Shown piece by piece: positions 33,397 to 41,572 of a DNA stretch of 64,000 nt (position 1 is the stretch's first letter; the number at the start of each line of letters is the position of its first letter). The stretch is from the NCBI RefSeq assembly GCF_017573545.1, contig NZ_JAGEOK010000001.1, forward strand, positions 310,001-374,000, in the 5' to 3' direction. The notes below the pieces were generated by a model that saw nothing but the letters and a program-made list of their open reading frames with translations, did no database searches and was not told where the DNA came from. Source of the DNA: Actinomadura nitritigenes (GTDB lineage: Bacteria > Actinomycetota > Actinomycetes > Streptosporangiales > Streptosporangiaceae). The position numbers were made by a program, and so were the translations under genes.

Positions 33397-34818
33397 TCAC
33401 CACTCGGGCGGGCGGTGCCGGATCCACGGGTCGGCCGCCTCGACCTGGGCGCACAGCGCGAGGAGCGCCGCCTCCCCGGCGGGCCTTCCGACCAGGCTGA
33501 CGCCGACCGGCAGGCCGGCGCCGGTGCGGTGCAGCGGCAGGTTGGCGACGGGCTGGCCGGTCATGTTGTAGACGCTGGTGAACGCGCTGAACGCGCTCTG
33601 CCTGCGCAGGTTGTCGAGGGGCTCGGTGTCCTTCTCGTCGAAGAACCCCACCGGCTGCGGCAGCGCCGCCAGCGTGGGCGTCAGGACGGCGTCGTAGCGG
33701 GCCGTCGCCTCGATGGACGCGCGGGCGGCGCGCTGCATCCCGCCGACCGCGGCGGCGAAGGCGGCGCCGTCCATCCGGCGGCCGTACGCGCGCCAGGCGC
33801 GGGTCACGGGGCGCAGCGCCTCCTCCGCGCCCGGCTCGACGGCGGGGCCGAGCGACTGGACGCTCCAGACGGTGACGAAGTGGTCGGAGACCTCGGGGCC
33901 GAACGGCGTGGGGATGTCCTCGACCTCGTGCCCGAGCCCCTCCAGCACGCGGGACGCGTGCTCCCACGCTTCGACGCAGGCCGGGTCGACCTCGACGCCC
34001 GGCGCGGCGGGCTCGGCGTAGCGGCCGATGCGCAGCCGTCCGGGTTCGCGGCCGGCGTGGCCGAGGAAGGTCTCGCCGTCCGGGAGCGGCGGCGCCCAGT
34101 GCGGGTCGCCGGGCATCGGGACCGCCATCAGGTCGAGCATCGCGGCGGCGTCCCGGACGCTGCGCGCCAGCGGCCCCTGGACGGCGAGGCCGCTCACGTC
34201 GGCGCCGTCCGGGCCCGTGCTGATCCGGCCCCGGGACGTCTTGAGCCCGAAGAGCCCGCAGGAGCTCGCGGGGATCCGGATGGAGCCGCCGCCGTCACTG
34301 CCGTGCGCGACGGGCGCGAGGCCGAGCGCCACGGCGGCGGCCGCGCCGCCGCTGGAGCCGCCGGCGGCGCGGTCGCGGTCCCACGGGTTGCGCGCCGGGC
34401 CGGCCAGGTCGTTGTCGGTGTAGCAGCAGAGCCCGAACTCGGGGGTGTTGGTCTTGCCGAGGCTGATCATGCCGCCGCGGCGCAGCAGCGTCACGAGGTG
34501 CGCGTCGCGGTCGGGGACGTGGTCGGCGTAGGCCCGGGAGCCGTAGGTGGTGCGCACGCCGGCGGTCGGGGTCAGGTCCTTGATCGCGGTGGGCACTCCG
34601 GACAGCGGTGTGCGGGCCCCGCCCGCCGCCGCTCCGTTCGTCATCGCCTCGGCCTGCGCGATCGCCTGGTCGGCGGTGACGGTGAGGAACGCGCCGTAGC
34701 GATCGTTCAGGCGCTCGACGCGGTCCAGGTAGTGGCGGACCAGTTCCGCCGGGGAGACCTCGCCCGCCCGTACCGCCGCGGCCTGTTCGAGTGCGGTGAG
34801 CTCGTGCGGTTCCGTCAT
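33397..34818 (-). CDS. Amidase (amidase-signature family)
   Basis: 473 residues from ATG 34818. The Ser-cisSer-Lys triad is visible: K80 in PTAIKDL, S155 in GGSSGG and S179 in HGSDGGGSIRIPAS. A further conserved block is GKTNTPEFG. The enzyme hydrolyses an amide or related bond; substrate range in this family is wide (aryl or aliphatic amides, nylon oligomers, gatA-like). It is not a GatA because no GatB/C genes adjoin. Cytoplasmic. An 18-bp perfect palindrome lies 66 bp upstream and probably controls it. Confidence 0.94.
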   Translation of the reverse strand: MTEPHELTALEQAAAVRAGEVSPAELVRHYLDRVERLNDRYGAFLTVTADQAIAQAEAMTNGAAAGGARTPLSGVPTAIKDLTPTAGVRTTYGSRAYADHVPDRDAHLVTLLRRGGMISLGKTNTPEFGLCCYTDNDLAGPARNPWDRDRAAGGSSGGAAAAVALGLAPVAHGSDGGGSIRIPASSCGLFGLKTSRGRISTGPDGADVSGLAVQGPLARSVRDAAAMLDLMAVPMPGDPHWAPPLPDGETFLGHAGREPGRLRIGRYAEPAAPGVEVDPACVEAWEHASRVLEGLGHEVEDIPTPFGPEVSDHFVTVWSVQSLGPAVEPGAEEALRPVTRAWRAYGRRMDGAAFAAAVGGMQRAARASIEATARYDAVLTPTLAALPQPVGFFDEKDTEPLDNLRRQSAFSAFTSVYNMTGQPVANLPLHRTGAGLPVGVSLVGRPAGEAALLALCAQVEAADPWIRHRPPEW

Positions 34819-34883
34819 GCGCGCCTTCCCTCGACGGCGGGGAGCGGCGTCCGCCCCGCGATGCCACGATCACCGCCACCCTA

Positions 34884-34901
34884 ATACCGACCGGTCGGTA
34901 T
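34884..34901. promoter_or_regulatory. Perfect 18-bp TetR-type operator palindrome
   Basis: ATACCGACCGGTCGGTAT is a perfect palindrome in the otherwise bland gap upstream of the amidase start. Its ACCGACCGGTCGGT core resembles operators of TetR/AcrR repressors. No TetR gene lies in this part of the window, so the repressor would be encoded elsewhere. Confidence 0.6.
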
Positions 34902-34950
34902 GTCAGGAGGGGATCGGCGCGCACCCCGGCGCGGCCGGGATCGCGCGGGC

Positions 34951-35034
34951 CGGATCAGGCGGGCCGGATCAGGCGGGGCGGATCAGGCGGGGCGGATCAG
35001 GCGGGGCGGATCAGGCGGGGCGGATCAGGCGGGC
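34951..35034. repeat. Six tandem copies of a 14-bp unit
   Basis: The unit CGGATCAGGCGGGG is repeated six times without interruption (starts 34951, 34965, 34979, 34993, 35007, 35021); copies 1 and 6 end in C instead of G. The last copy contains the stop codon of the reverse-strand hydrolase. A 14-bp period does not preserve reading frame. It occupies most of the 206-bp gap between that gene and the amidase gene. Confidence 0.95.
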
Positions 35035-35882
35035 CGGGACAGCGCCGCGGCGACCTCGGCGGCCGGGGCGTCGGCGAGCAGGATCGTGTAGTGGTTGGCG
35101 TCCGGGAGGGTGCGCACCGGGACGCGCTCGGCGATCGGCGCGGGATCGGGGTACAGCGGCACCGGCTGGTCGAGCATCCCGCGCCCGGCCCGCAGCATCT
35201 CCGCCGGCCGGCGCAGCCGCCGCCACGCGCCCGCGAGCGCGTCGCCGGTGAGCAGGTCGGCGGAGTCCTCGGTGACCGCGTCCAGCGAGACCCGGCTGCG
35301 CAGCTCCGGCGCCGCGCCGGTCATGTCGTAGTCGACGTAGGCCTCGATCGCGGGCGTCCAGACCGTGAAGGCCGGGTGCGCGCGCCAGAAGGCGCGGTTG
35401 GCCTCCAGGTCGGCGAACCGCATCCGCAGCCGGGCGGCGGCGGGGCCGATGGTGTCCGCGACCTGCTCCGCGGGCGTCCTGCCCGGCGCGACGGGCAGCG
35501 GCGGCCCGCCGTCGACCAGCACGATCCGCTCCACGCGGTCCGGGTACAGGTCGCCGAGGACGAGGGAGACGAACCCGCCCATCGAGTGCCCGGCGACGAC
35601 CGCCCGGTCCATCCCGAGCGCGTCGAGGACGGCCGCGCAGTCGCGGGCGTGCGCGGCCATGCCGTACGGGCCGGGCAGCGCGCCGCTGCGGCCGCGGCCG
35701 CGCAGGTCGACGGCGGCGAGGGTCCCGCCCGCGGCGGCGAACCGGCCGGCGGCCGGCCCCCACGCCAGGTGCGACCCGGTGATGCCGTGGACGGCGAGGA
35801 CCGACGGCGTCCCCTCGCCCCAGATCCCCACGGTGAGGCCGCCGCCGGGGACGGCGACGGCCGTCCTGCGATACCCGCTCAT
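35025..35882 (-). CDS. Alpha/beta-fold hydrolase
   Basis: 285 residues from ATG 35882 (MSGYRRTAVAVP). Canonical fold: LAVHGITGSHLAW as oxyanion loop, VDLRGRGRS, VVAGHSMGGF carrying the nucleophile serine (GHSMGG), and ANHYTILL near the end with the catalytic histidine; the acid is likely in the YPDP or DLLTGD region. Cytoplasmic, no signal peptide. It could be an esterase, haloperoxidase-like enzyme or epoxide-type hydrolase; the substrate is undetermined. Its stop codon lies inside the last unit of a 14-bp tandem repeat array. Confidence 0.92.
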   Translation of the reverse strand: MSGYRRTAVAVPGGGLTVGIWGEGTPSVLAVHGITGSHLAWGPAAGRFAAAGGTLAAVDLRGRGRSGALPGPYGMAAHARDCAAVLDALGMDRAVVAGHSMGGFVSLVLGDLYPDRVERIVLVDGGPPLPVAPGRTPAEQVADTIGPAAARLRMRFADLEANRAFWRAHPAFTVWTPAIEAYVDYDMTGAAPELRSRVSLDAVTEDSADLLTGDALAGAWRRLRRPAEMLRAGRGMLDQPVPLYPDPAPIAERVPVRTLPDANHYTILLADAPAAEVAAALSRPA

Positions 35883-35911
35883 GCCGGGCAATCTACTCCG
35901 GCCGGGCGGGC

Positions 35912-36664
35912 TCAGCCCCGGATGGAGGGACGCCCGGCGATCAGGTCGCCCACCGCGGTGGCGAGCCGCTGGACGGGCCGCCGGTACCGGCGCTCGCGGG
36001 CCAGCGCGCGCCGCTCCTTGCGCGAGCCCGGCTTGTAGCGGCGCCGCGCCCACGGCGATCCGGGGCGGGCCAGCCGGACCGCCCCGACCAGCGCGACGAT
36101 CCCGATGAACAGCCCGAGCAGGCCCGTCCACGTCTTGCCCTTGAGCAGGGCGACGACCGCGAGCCCGAGATCGACCAGCAGCACCGCCGCGATCCCCCAC
36201 CCGCCGCCCGTGTCACCGGAGCTCGCGAAGGCGTCCGCGCCGACCGGACGCAGCCCGAGCAGCAGCAGCCCGCACAGCGCCACCGTCACGAACACGACCT
36301 CGACCGACAGCCGCCCCTGCTCACTCCAGTAGACGTCCTTGAGGTGGAAGACCAGGGCGAACTCGTCCAGGACGAGGGCCATCCCCACCCCGAACAGGGC
36401 CGCCGCGCCCGCCGCCCACCCGGACGAGTCGTCGGTCACCGCCAGCCCGCCGATGCCGCCGACGCACATGAACACCAGGCCGAACACGACATGGTGGATG
36501 TGCCGGCCGCCCGGCGCGACGTTCCCGGGCCACCACCGCGCCTGCCGCCGGATCATCCGGACGCTGAACCGGATGAACAGGAACCCGGCGATGAACGCCA
36601 CGAAGAAGCAGAACAGCCGGAGCCTGCCGGTGTCGGCGATCTCCCGGGTGAACCACGCGCCCAT
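35912..36664 (-). CDS. Polytopic membrane protein of unknown function
   Basis: 250 residues from ATG 36664 (TTG 36691 would add nine residues). About six hydrophobic helices occur between residues 15 and 205 (RLFCFFVAFIAGFLFIRF, HHVVFGLVFMCVGGIGGL, VVFVTVALCGLLLLG, AVLLVDLGLAVVALL, LLGLFIGIVALVGAV). An HIHHVVFG histidine cluster and LDEFALVFHLKDVYW are the most distinctive parts. The C-terminal 45 residues are strongly basic and cytoplasmic (RRRYKPGSRKERRAL). I recall similar integral membrane proteins in actinomycetes but no known function. Confidence 0.8.
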   Translation of the reverse strand: MGAWFTREIADTGRLRLFCFFVAFIAGFLFIRFSVRMIRRQARWWPGNVAPGGRHIHHVVFGLVFMCVGGIGGLAVTDDSSGWAAGAAALFGVGMALVLDEFALVFHLKDVYWSEQGRLSVEVVFVTVALCGLLLLGLRPVGADAFASSGDTGGGWGIAAVLLVDLGLAVVALLKGKTWTGLLGLFIGIVALVGAVRLARPGSPWARRRYKPGSRKERRALARERRYRRPVQRLATAVGDLIAGRPSIRG

Positions 36665-36747
36665 GCCGGGCACGTTCCCGCTCCCGCGCAAAGGCAGGGC
36701 AGACGCCGATCAAAAGGGGCGGCCGCGCGCCGGCGGGCGCGCCGCGG

Positions 36748-36945
36748 TCACTTGCTGGGCTGAGGCGTCTCGCAGTGGACCTTCGGGTTCGCTCCCACGT
36801 AGTTGAGCGGGCCGGCCACGATCGTGACGAGGACCGTGCCGACCTTGGCGCAGCTGGCCTTCCGGTCGTCGTAGTAGTGCCGCTGGCCGGCGGCGATGGC
36901 ACCGATGACCAGCCAGATCAGGACGATGGCGGTTCCGACGCGCAC
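36748..36945 (-). CDS. Small single-pass membrane protein
   Basis: 65 residues from GTG 36945, with a good GGAGG ribosome site five bases upstream. One N-terminal hydrophobic helix (VGTAIVLIWLVIGAIAAGQ) is followed by a short polar segment with two cysteines (ASCAKVG and KVHCETPQPSK) and a second weakly hydrophobic stretch (TVLVTIVAGPLNYVG). Such small proteins are widespread in actinomycetes; the role is unknown. It is the only gene of plausible coding character in this gap and codon use matches the genome. Confidence 0.65.
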   Translation of the reverse strand: MRVGTAIVLIWLVIGAIAAGQRHYYDDRKASCAKVGTVLVTIVAGPLNYVGANPKVHCETPQPSK

Positions 36946-37185
36946 GGCTGCCTCCGGGGGGACGGGGCCGCCGCGCTCTCCTGGTCGGGTCATGATCGGC
37001 GGCCGGGGGTGTCTGTGGTGTGCCCACTCGGAACCGGACCTAACGTCCCCCGCCACCGCGCCGCGCTCCGCCACCGCGCCGCACCCGGCCACATTCCGGC
37101 AGGGCGCAGCCGCCCTCGCCGGGAACGGGCGGCGCTCCACGCTCGTCGAAACGTGTCGGACCATCCACGAGCACGGAGGACGGAC

Positions 37186-37554
37186 ATGGGCGACGACGTC
37201 GAGCACGACAGGTCGGGCCAGCTCAAGCAGATCGAGAGCGGGCTGCTGCCCGGCGAGCAGGTCATCGCGGTCTACGACGCGATCGGCACCGGCACCGGGT
37301 TCGTCGGCCTCACCGACCGGCGGGTGATCATCCAGGACAAGAGCTTCGCGGGCAAGAAGTACGCGATCACCAGCATCCCGTACTCCAGGATCACCTCGGT
37401 CAGCGTGGTCAGCAACAGGTCGTGGGCGGGGCCCTACTTCTCCTCCGGCTCGATCGCGATCAACGTCGGGACGATCTCCTACGAGGTCGAGTTCCGCGGC
37501 GCCGACAAGAGCCACCACGTGCACAACGTGATCCTCGACTTCATCTCCCGCTGA
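37186..37554 (+). CDS. Bacterial PH-domain protein
   Basis: 122 residues from ATG 37186, behind GGAGGAC. After a polar N-terminus the sequence shows the beta pattern LPGEQVIAVYDAIG, GFVGLTDRRVIIQD, YAITSIPYSRITSV and ISYEVEFRG, ending in a helix (VHNVILDFISR). This is the bacterial pleckstrin-homology (bPH/YdbT-like) fold. Cytoplasmic single domain; such proteins may bind lipid or protein partners. No operon partner is obvious; 240 bp of gap upstream has no other recognisable feature. Confidence 0.85.
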   Translation: MGDDVEHDRSGQLKQIESGLLPGEQVIAVYDAIGTGTGFVGLTDRRVIIQDKSFAGKKYAITSIPYSRITSVSVVSNRSWAGPYFSSGSIAINVGTISYEVEFRGADKSHHVHNVILDFISR

Positions 37555-37721
37555 CCGCCTCCGCGCCGGAGCCGGTGCCCGCCCCTCCCCGGGCCGGGCA
37601 CGGCCTCCGGCGCCCCGGGATCGATGGTGGCTTTCCGCGACGTCGGACCTGCGCACGGTGATCGCGATCCACTAGGCTGGAGGCTCCTCGACCCACCCCC
37701 GCTCCCAGTCGAGGGGACACC

Positions 37722-38513
37722 ATGACAGACCGCCCTGCCCCCGGTCCCGGCTTCTCCGGCGCCGCCCTCAACCGCATCTACGACTACTCGCTCGGCGGCA
37801 AGGACAACTACTGCGCCGACCGCGCCGTCGCCATCGAGGCGTTCGGCTCCTTCCGGGCCGCCCGGCTGCTGCCCCGCGAGAACCGCAAGTTCCTGCGCCG
37901 CGCCGTCCGCCACATGCTGGACGAGGGCGTCCGGCAGTTCCTCGACGTGGGCTGCGGCCTGCCCGGCAAGGGCAACGTGCACGAGGTCGTGCACGCCCGC
38001 GACGCCGCCGGCCGCGTCGTGTACATCGACAACGACCGCGTCGCCGTCGTCCACTACCAGGCGCTGCTGCACGCCGTGCCGAACGCGGCGGCGGTGCACG
38101 GCGACGCCCGCAAGCCGCACGCGATCCTCGCCGACGCGGAGGTCACCGCGCTCATCGACCTGAGCCGCCCGGTCGGCGTGCTGATGACCGCGACGCTCGA
38201 CGCGATCCTCGACGAGGAGGACCCGGAGGCCATCGTCCGCGCGTTCACCGACGCGATGGCGCCGGGCTCGCACCTGGCGATCTGCGACTTCACCGGCGAC
38301 GCGATGACGCCCGCCGAGCGCGCCCTGAAGGACCGTATCGTCGCCGAGAACGGGCTGGTGTTCACCGCCCGGCCCCGGTCCCGGATCGCCGCGTTCTTCG
38401 ACGGCCTGGACCTGGTCGACCCCGGTCTCGTGCCCGCGCCCGAGTGGCGCCCCGACCGCCCGCACGAGCCCGCGACGGGCTGGCTCGTGGCGGGCGTCGG
38501 CCGCAAGCCCTGA
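37722..38513 (+). CDS. SAM-dependent methyltransferase (DUF574/Methyltransf_19)
   Basis: 263 residues from ATG 37722. The N-terminal RIYDYSLGGKDNYCADRAVA is the hallmark of this actinomycete-specific family, followed by a Rossmann fold with QFLDVGCGLPGKGNVHEV (SAM motif I) and YIDNDRVAVVH (motif II). The family is highly amplified in Streptomyces and Actinomadura genomes and its substrates are unknown. Cytoplasmic. It ends just before a strong terminator shared with sbcC. Confidence 0.94.
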   Translation: MTDRPAPGPGFSGAALNRIYDYSLGGKDNYCADRAVAIEAFGSFRAARLLPRENRKFLRRAVRHMLDEGVRQFLDVGCGLPGKGNVHEVVHARDAAGRVVYIDNDRVAVVHYQALLHAVPNAAAVHGDARKPHAILADAEVTALIDLSRPVGVLMTATLDAILDEEDPEAIVRAFTDAMAPGSHLAICDFTGDAMTPAERALKDRIVAENGLVFTARPRSRIAAFFDGLDLVDPGLVPAPEWRPDRPHEPATGWLVAGVGRKP

Positions 38514-38540
38514 CCCCGGCGGCGGCCGGAGCCGCCGGGG
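38514..38540. terminator. Bidirectional terminator hairpin
   Basis: CCCCGGCGGC (38514-38523) pairs perfectly with GCCGCCGGGG (38531-38540) around a 7-nt loop. It begins right after the methyltransferase stop and precedes the convergent sbcC stop by 8 bp. Confidence 0.8.
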
Positions 38541-38548
38541 CCCGCGGC

Positions 38549-41500
38549 TCAGACGACGATGCGGGCGGTGGAGCCGGTGCGCTCCTTGGTGACGCGGAGC
38601 TGCGCCGGGATCCGGGCCCGCAGCTCCGCGACATGGCTGACGATGCCGACGGCGCGGCCGCCGTCGCGCAGGCCGTCCAGCACGTCCATCACCTCGTCGA
38701 GGGTGTCCTCGTCGAGGGTGCCGAAGCCCTCGTCGACGAACAGCGTGCCGATCTCCGCGCCGCCCGCCTCCGCGGTGACGACGTCGGCGAGGCCGAGCGC
38801 CAGCGACAGCGAGCTGATGAACGACTCGCCGCCCGACAGCGTCACCGGGTCGCGTTCCAGGCCCGTCCACGCGTCGGCGACGCGCAGCCCGAGCCCGCCC
38901 GCGCCGTGGCTGCGGTCGCCCGCCGCCTTGTCGGTGGTGTGGACGAGCGCGTAGCGGCCGCCCGACATCCGGCCGAGCCGCTCGTTCGCCGCGGCCACGA
39001 CCTGCTCCAGCCGGGCGGCGAGCACGTACGCCGACAGCGACATCGAGCGCCGGTTCGCGGCGTGCTTGCCCGAGGTGAGCCCGGCGAGCCGCTCGGCGGT
39101 GCGGTACCGGTCCGCCGCCGGTCGCCAGTCGCGGACGGCGGCGCCGAGGTCGGCGCGCAGTCGCGCGAGCCGCTCGCAGCGGTGCCGGGCCCGGTCGGCG
39201 GCGGACGCCGCGCCGGTCCGGGCGTCCTCCGCCGACGCCAGCGCCGCCCCCAGCGCGTCCAGGTCGGGAGCGGGGCCGGCCGCCGCCTCGGCCAGCGCGC
39301 GGTCGGCGAGCAGGTCGCGGACGAGGGCCTCCTCGTCGTCGAACCGGCGGAGCCGGTCGCGCAGGGCCGCCTGGTCCTCATCCGGCATCGCGGCGGCGAG
39401 CACCTCGTCCGGCGTGCGGAACCCCTCCTCTTCGGCGGTGGCCTTGGCGCGCGCGCGAGCGGCGGCGAGCTCCTCGGCGGCGCGGTCGGCCTCCCGCAGC
39501 GCGTCCATCGCCTCGGCCAGCGCGTCGGCCTCGCGGCCGAGCCGGTCGATGCGGGCCTCCAGGGTCGCGTCGGTGCCGCGCGCCTCGTCGAGCGCCGCGC
39601 GCAGCCGCTTCTCCTCGGCGTCGAGCTCCGCGCGCCGGGTGCGGTTCGCGGTGAGCGCCCGGACGTTGCCGTCCCGGGCGTCGCGGACCCGCTCCAGCTC
39701 CTGCTCGTCGCGGTGCAGGACGCTCTCCAGCCGGTCGGCCTCCGCGGCGCGCGCCGTCGCCGCGGCGAGCGCATCCTCCGCCTCGGCCAGATCGGCGGCT
39801 AGGGCCTCGGCCGCCTCCTCGCCGACCGTCTCCAGCAGGCCGTCGCGCTCGGTGCGCAGCGCCTCCACCTGGCGCGCCGCGTCCTCCCGGCCGTGCTGCG
39901 CGCGGTCGGCGGCGGCCTGCGCCCCGTCGACCTGCTCCTCGGTCGGGATCAGCGCCAGCGAGGTCACCGGGGCCGGGTGATCGGTGGAGCCGCACACCCG
40001 GCAGGGCTCGCCGTCCTCCAGCTCCTCGGCGAGGACCGCCGCCATCCCGTCCAGCCGCGCCTGCCGCAGGTCGAGGACGTGCTGCCGGGCGTCCTGCGCG
40101 GCGTCGACCGCGTCGCGTTGCGCGGCCTCCGCCTCGCCGAGCAGGTGCCCGACATGGTCGCGGCGGTGCGCCGCGTCGAGCCGGCGCCGCGCCTCGGCCA
40201 CCGCGGCCTCGGCGCCCGAACGCCCGGCCGCGGCGATGCGGGCCTCGTCCAGTTCGGCGCGGCGCGTCTCGACGATGCCGGGAAGGTCGGCGAGCGCCGC
40301 CGCGATCCGCGCCTCCTCGGGCTCGAGGCGCGCCATCTCGCGGTCCAGCTCCGCCCGCTCGGCCTCCAGCTCGCTCAGCCGCGCCGCCCCCTGCCTGCGG
40401 TCCGCCAGCTGCGCCATCTCGTCGCGGCGCGCGCGCTCGGCCTTCGTCAAAACGTCCTCGGACGCGTTCGGCGGCAGCAGCGCCCCGACCCGCGAACGGG
40501 TCTCCTCCGCCCACCGACGCGCCTGGCCCGCGCGGACATGACGGTCCTGCACGGCGCGCACCAGCGGCACGACCCGGTCGGCGCGCGCGGCGGCGTCGAG
40601 CTCCGACGCCAGCCGCGACCGCTCCTCGGCGCGCGCGGCCAGCGCGTCACGGCGCGCCAGCGCGTCGGCGCGCCGACGGCGCCGCTCCGCCACCTCCCGC
40701 CCGGCCTCCAGCGCCTCGCGCGCGGCCCGCACCGCCGCGTCCGCCTCGTCGCGCAGCCGGCCGGCGGTCGCGCGGACGTCGGCGTGCTCGCCCGCCAGCT
40801 CCGCCGCCCACGCCGGAAGCACCTCCATGTCCGCGGCCTGCTCCGGCGCCTGCTCGCCGCGGCGCGGCGCCGGGACCGGCGCGCGCTCACCGCGCGGCGG
40901 CGCGGCGCCCGTCGCCTCCGCGATCCGGTCCGCGATCGAGGACGCGGCGGCGGCGAGCTCCGCCGCCTCCCGGCCCGTCGCGGCGCGCCGGTCGGCCAGC
41001 CACTTCTCCACCTGCGTGAACACCTCGGTCGCGAACAGCCGCTCCAGCACCTTGCGGCGCTCGTCGGCGCCCGCGCGCAGGAAGCCTGCGAACTCGCCCT
41101 GCGGCAGCAGCGCGACCTGGCAGAACTGCGCGGCGTTCATCCCGAGCAGCCGGGAGATCAGGTCCCCCGCCTCGTCCAGCCGGGTGGTGAGCCCGGTCCA
41201 GCCGCCGCGCTCGAACTCCTCCAGGATCACCTTGGCGTGCTCGGTCGTCGTGCCGGACCCGCGCAGCTTCGGCCGCTCCCACGCCGGCGACCGCGTCACG
41301 CGCAGCCGCCGGCCCCGGATCGTCGTCTCCAGCACCACGCGCGGACCCGCGCCGGGCGCCGCGTGATCGCTGCGCAGCCCCTTCACCGCGTTCCGGACGC
41401 CCGGGACCTGCCCGTACAGCGCGAAACACACCGCGTCCAGGATGCTCGTCTTCCCCGCGCCCGTCCGGCCCTGGATGAGGAACAGCCCCGCGTCCGACAG

Positions 41501-41572
41501 CGCGTCGAAGTCGATCTCCTCCGTCCCGGAGAACGGGCCGAACGCGGCGACCTCCAGCCGGTGGAGCCTCAC
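38549..41572 (-). CDS. sbcC: Exonuclease subunit SbcC (Rad50-like ATPase)
   Basis: 1007 residues from GTG 41572, overlapping the sbcD stop (GTGA). The N-terminal head has Walker A GRTGAGKT (residues 35-42). Two long Ala/Glu/Arg coiled-coil arms flank a zinc hook CRVC (C524, C527), and the C-terminal head has the signature LSGGESFISSLSLALGLA with Walker B LFVDEGFGTLD. It forms the SbcCD complex with the nuclease encoded just upstream and processes hairpins and blocked or protein-bound DNA ends. The zinc hook dimerises the two arms. Length is typical of the family. Confidence 0.97.
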   Translation of the reverse strand: MRLHRLEVAAFGPFSGTEEIDFDALSDAGLFLIQGRTGAGKTSILDAVCFALYGQVPGVRNAVKGLRSDHAAPGAGPRVVLETTIRGRRLRVTRSPAWERPKLRGSGTTTEHAKVILEEFERGGWTGLTTRLDEAGDLISRLLGMNAAQFCQVALLPQGEFAGFLRAGADERRKVLERLFATEVFTQVEKWLADRRAATGREAAELAAAASSIADRIAEATGAAPPRGERAPVPAPRRGEQAPEQAADMEVLPAWAAELAGEHADVRATAGRLRDEADAAVRAAREALEAGREVAERRRRRADALARRDALAARAEERSRLASELDAAARADRVVPLVRAVQDRHVRAGQARRWAEETRSRVGALLPPNASEDVLTKAERARRDEMAQLADRRQGAARLSELEAERAELDREMARLEPEEARIAAALADLPGIVETRRAELDEARIAAAGRSGAEAAVAEARRRLDAAHRRDHVGHLLGEAEAAQRDAVDAAQDARQHVLDLRQARLDGMAAVLAEELEDGEPCRVCGSTDHPAPVTSLALIPTEEQVDGAQAAADRAQHGREDAARQVEALRTERDGLLETVGEEAAEALAADLAEAEDALAAATARAAEADRLESVLHRDEQELERVRDARDGNVRALTANRTRRAELDAEEKRLRAALDEARGTDATLEARIDRLGREADALAEAMDALREADRAAEELAAARARAKATAEEEGFRTPDEVLAAAMPDEDQAALRDRLRRFDDEEALVRDLLADRALAEAAAGPAPDLDALGAALASAEDARTGAASAADRARHRCERLARLRADLGAAVRDWRPAADRYRTAERLAGLTSGKHAANRRSMSLSAYVLAARLEQVVAAANERLGRMSGGRYALVHTTDKAAGDRSHGAGGLGLRVADAWTGLERDPVTLSGGESFISSLSLALGLADVVTAEAGGAEIGTLFVDEGFGTLDEDTLDEVMDVLDGLRDGGRAVGIVSHVAELRARIPAQLRVTKERTGSTARIVV

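Noticed and set aside
34951..35034. CRISPR or iteron origin suspected from the 14-bp repeats
   Set aside because: No spacers, no Rep or Cas gene nearby, and the array sits at a gene end in the middle of chromosomal genes.
36896..37327. Forward ORF overlapping the start of the PH-domain gene
   Set aside because: No motif or ribosome site and in conflict with the well-supported genes on both sides.
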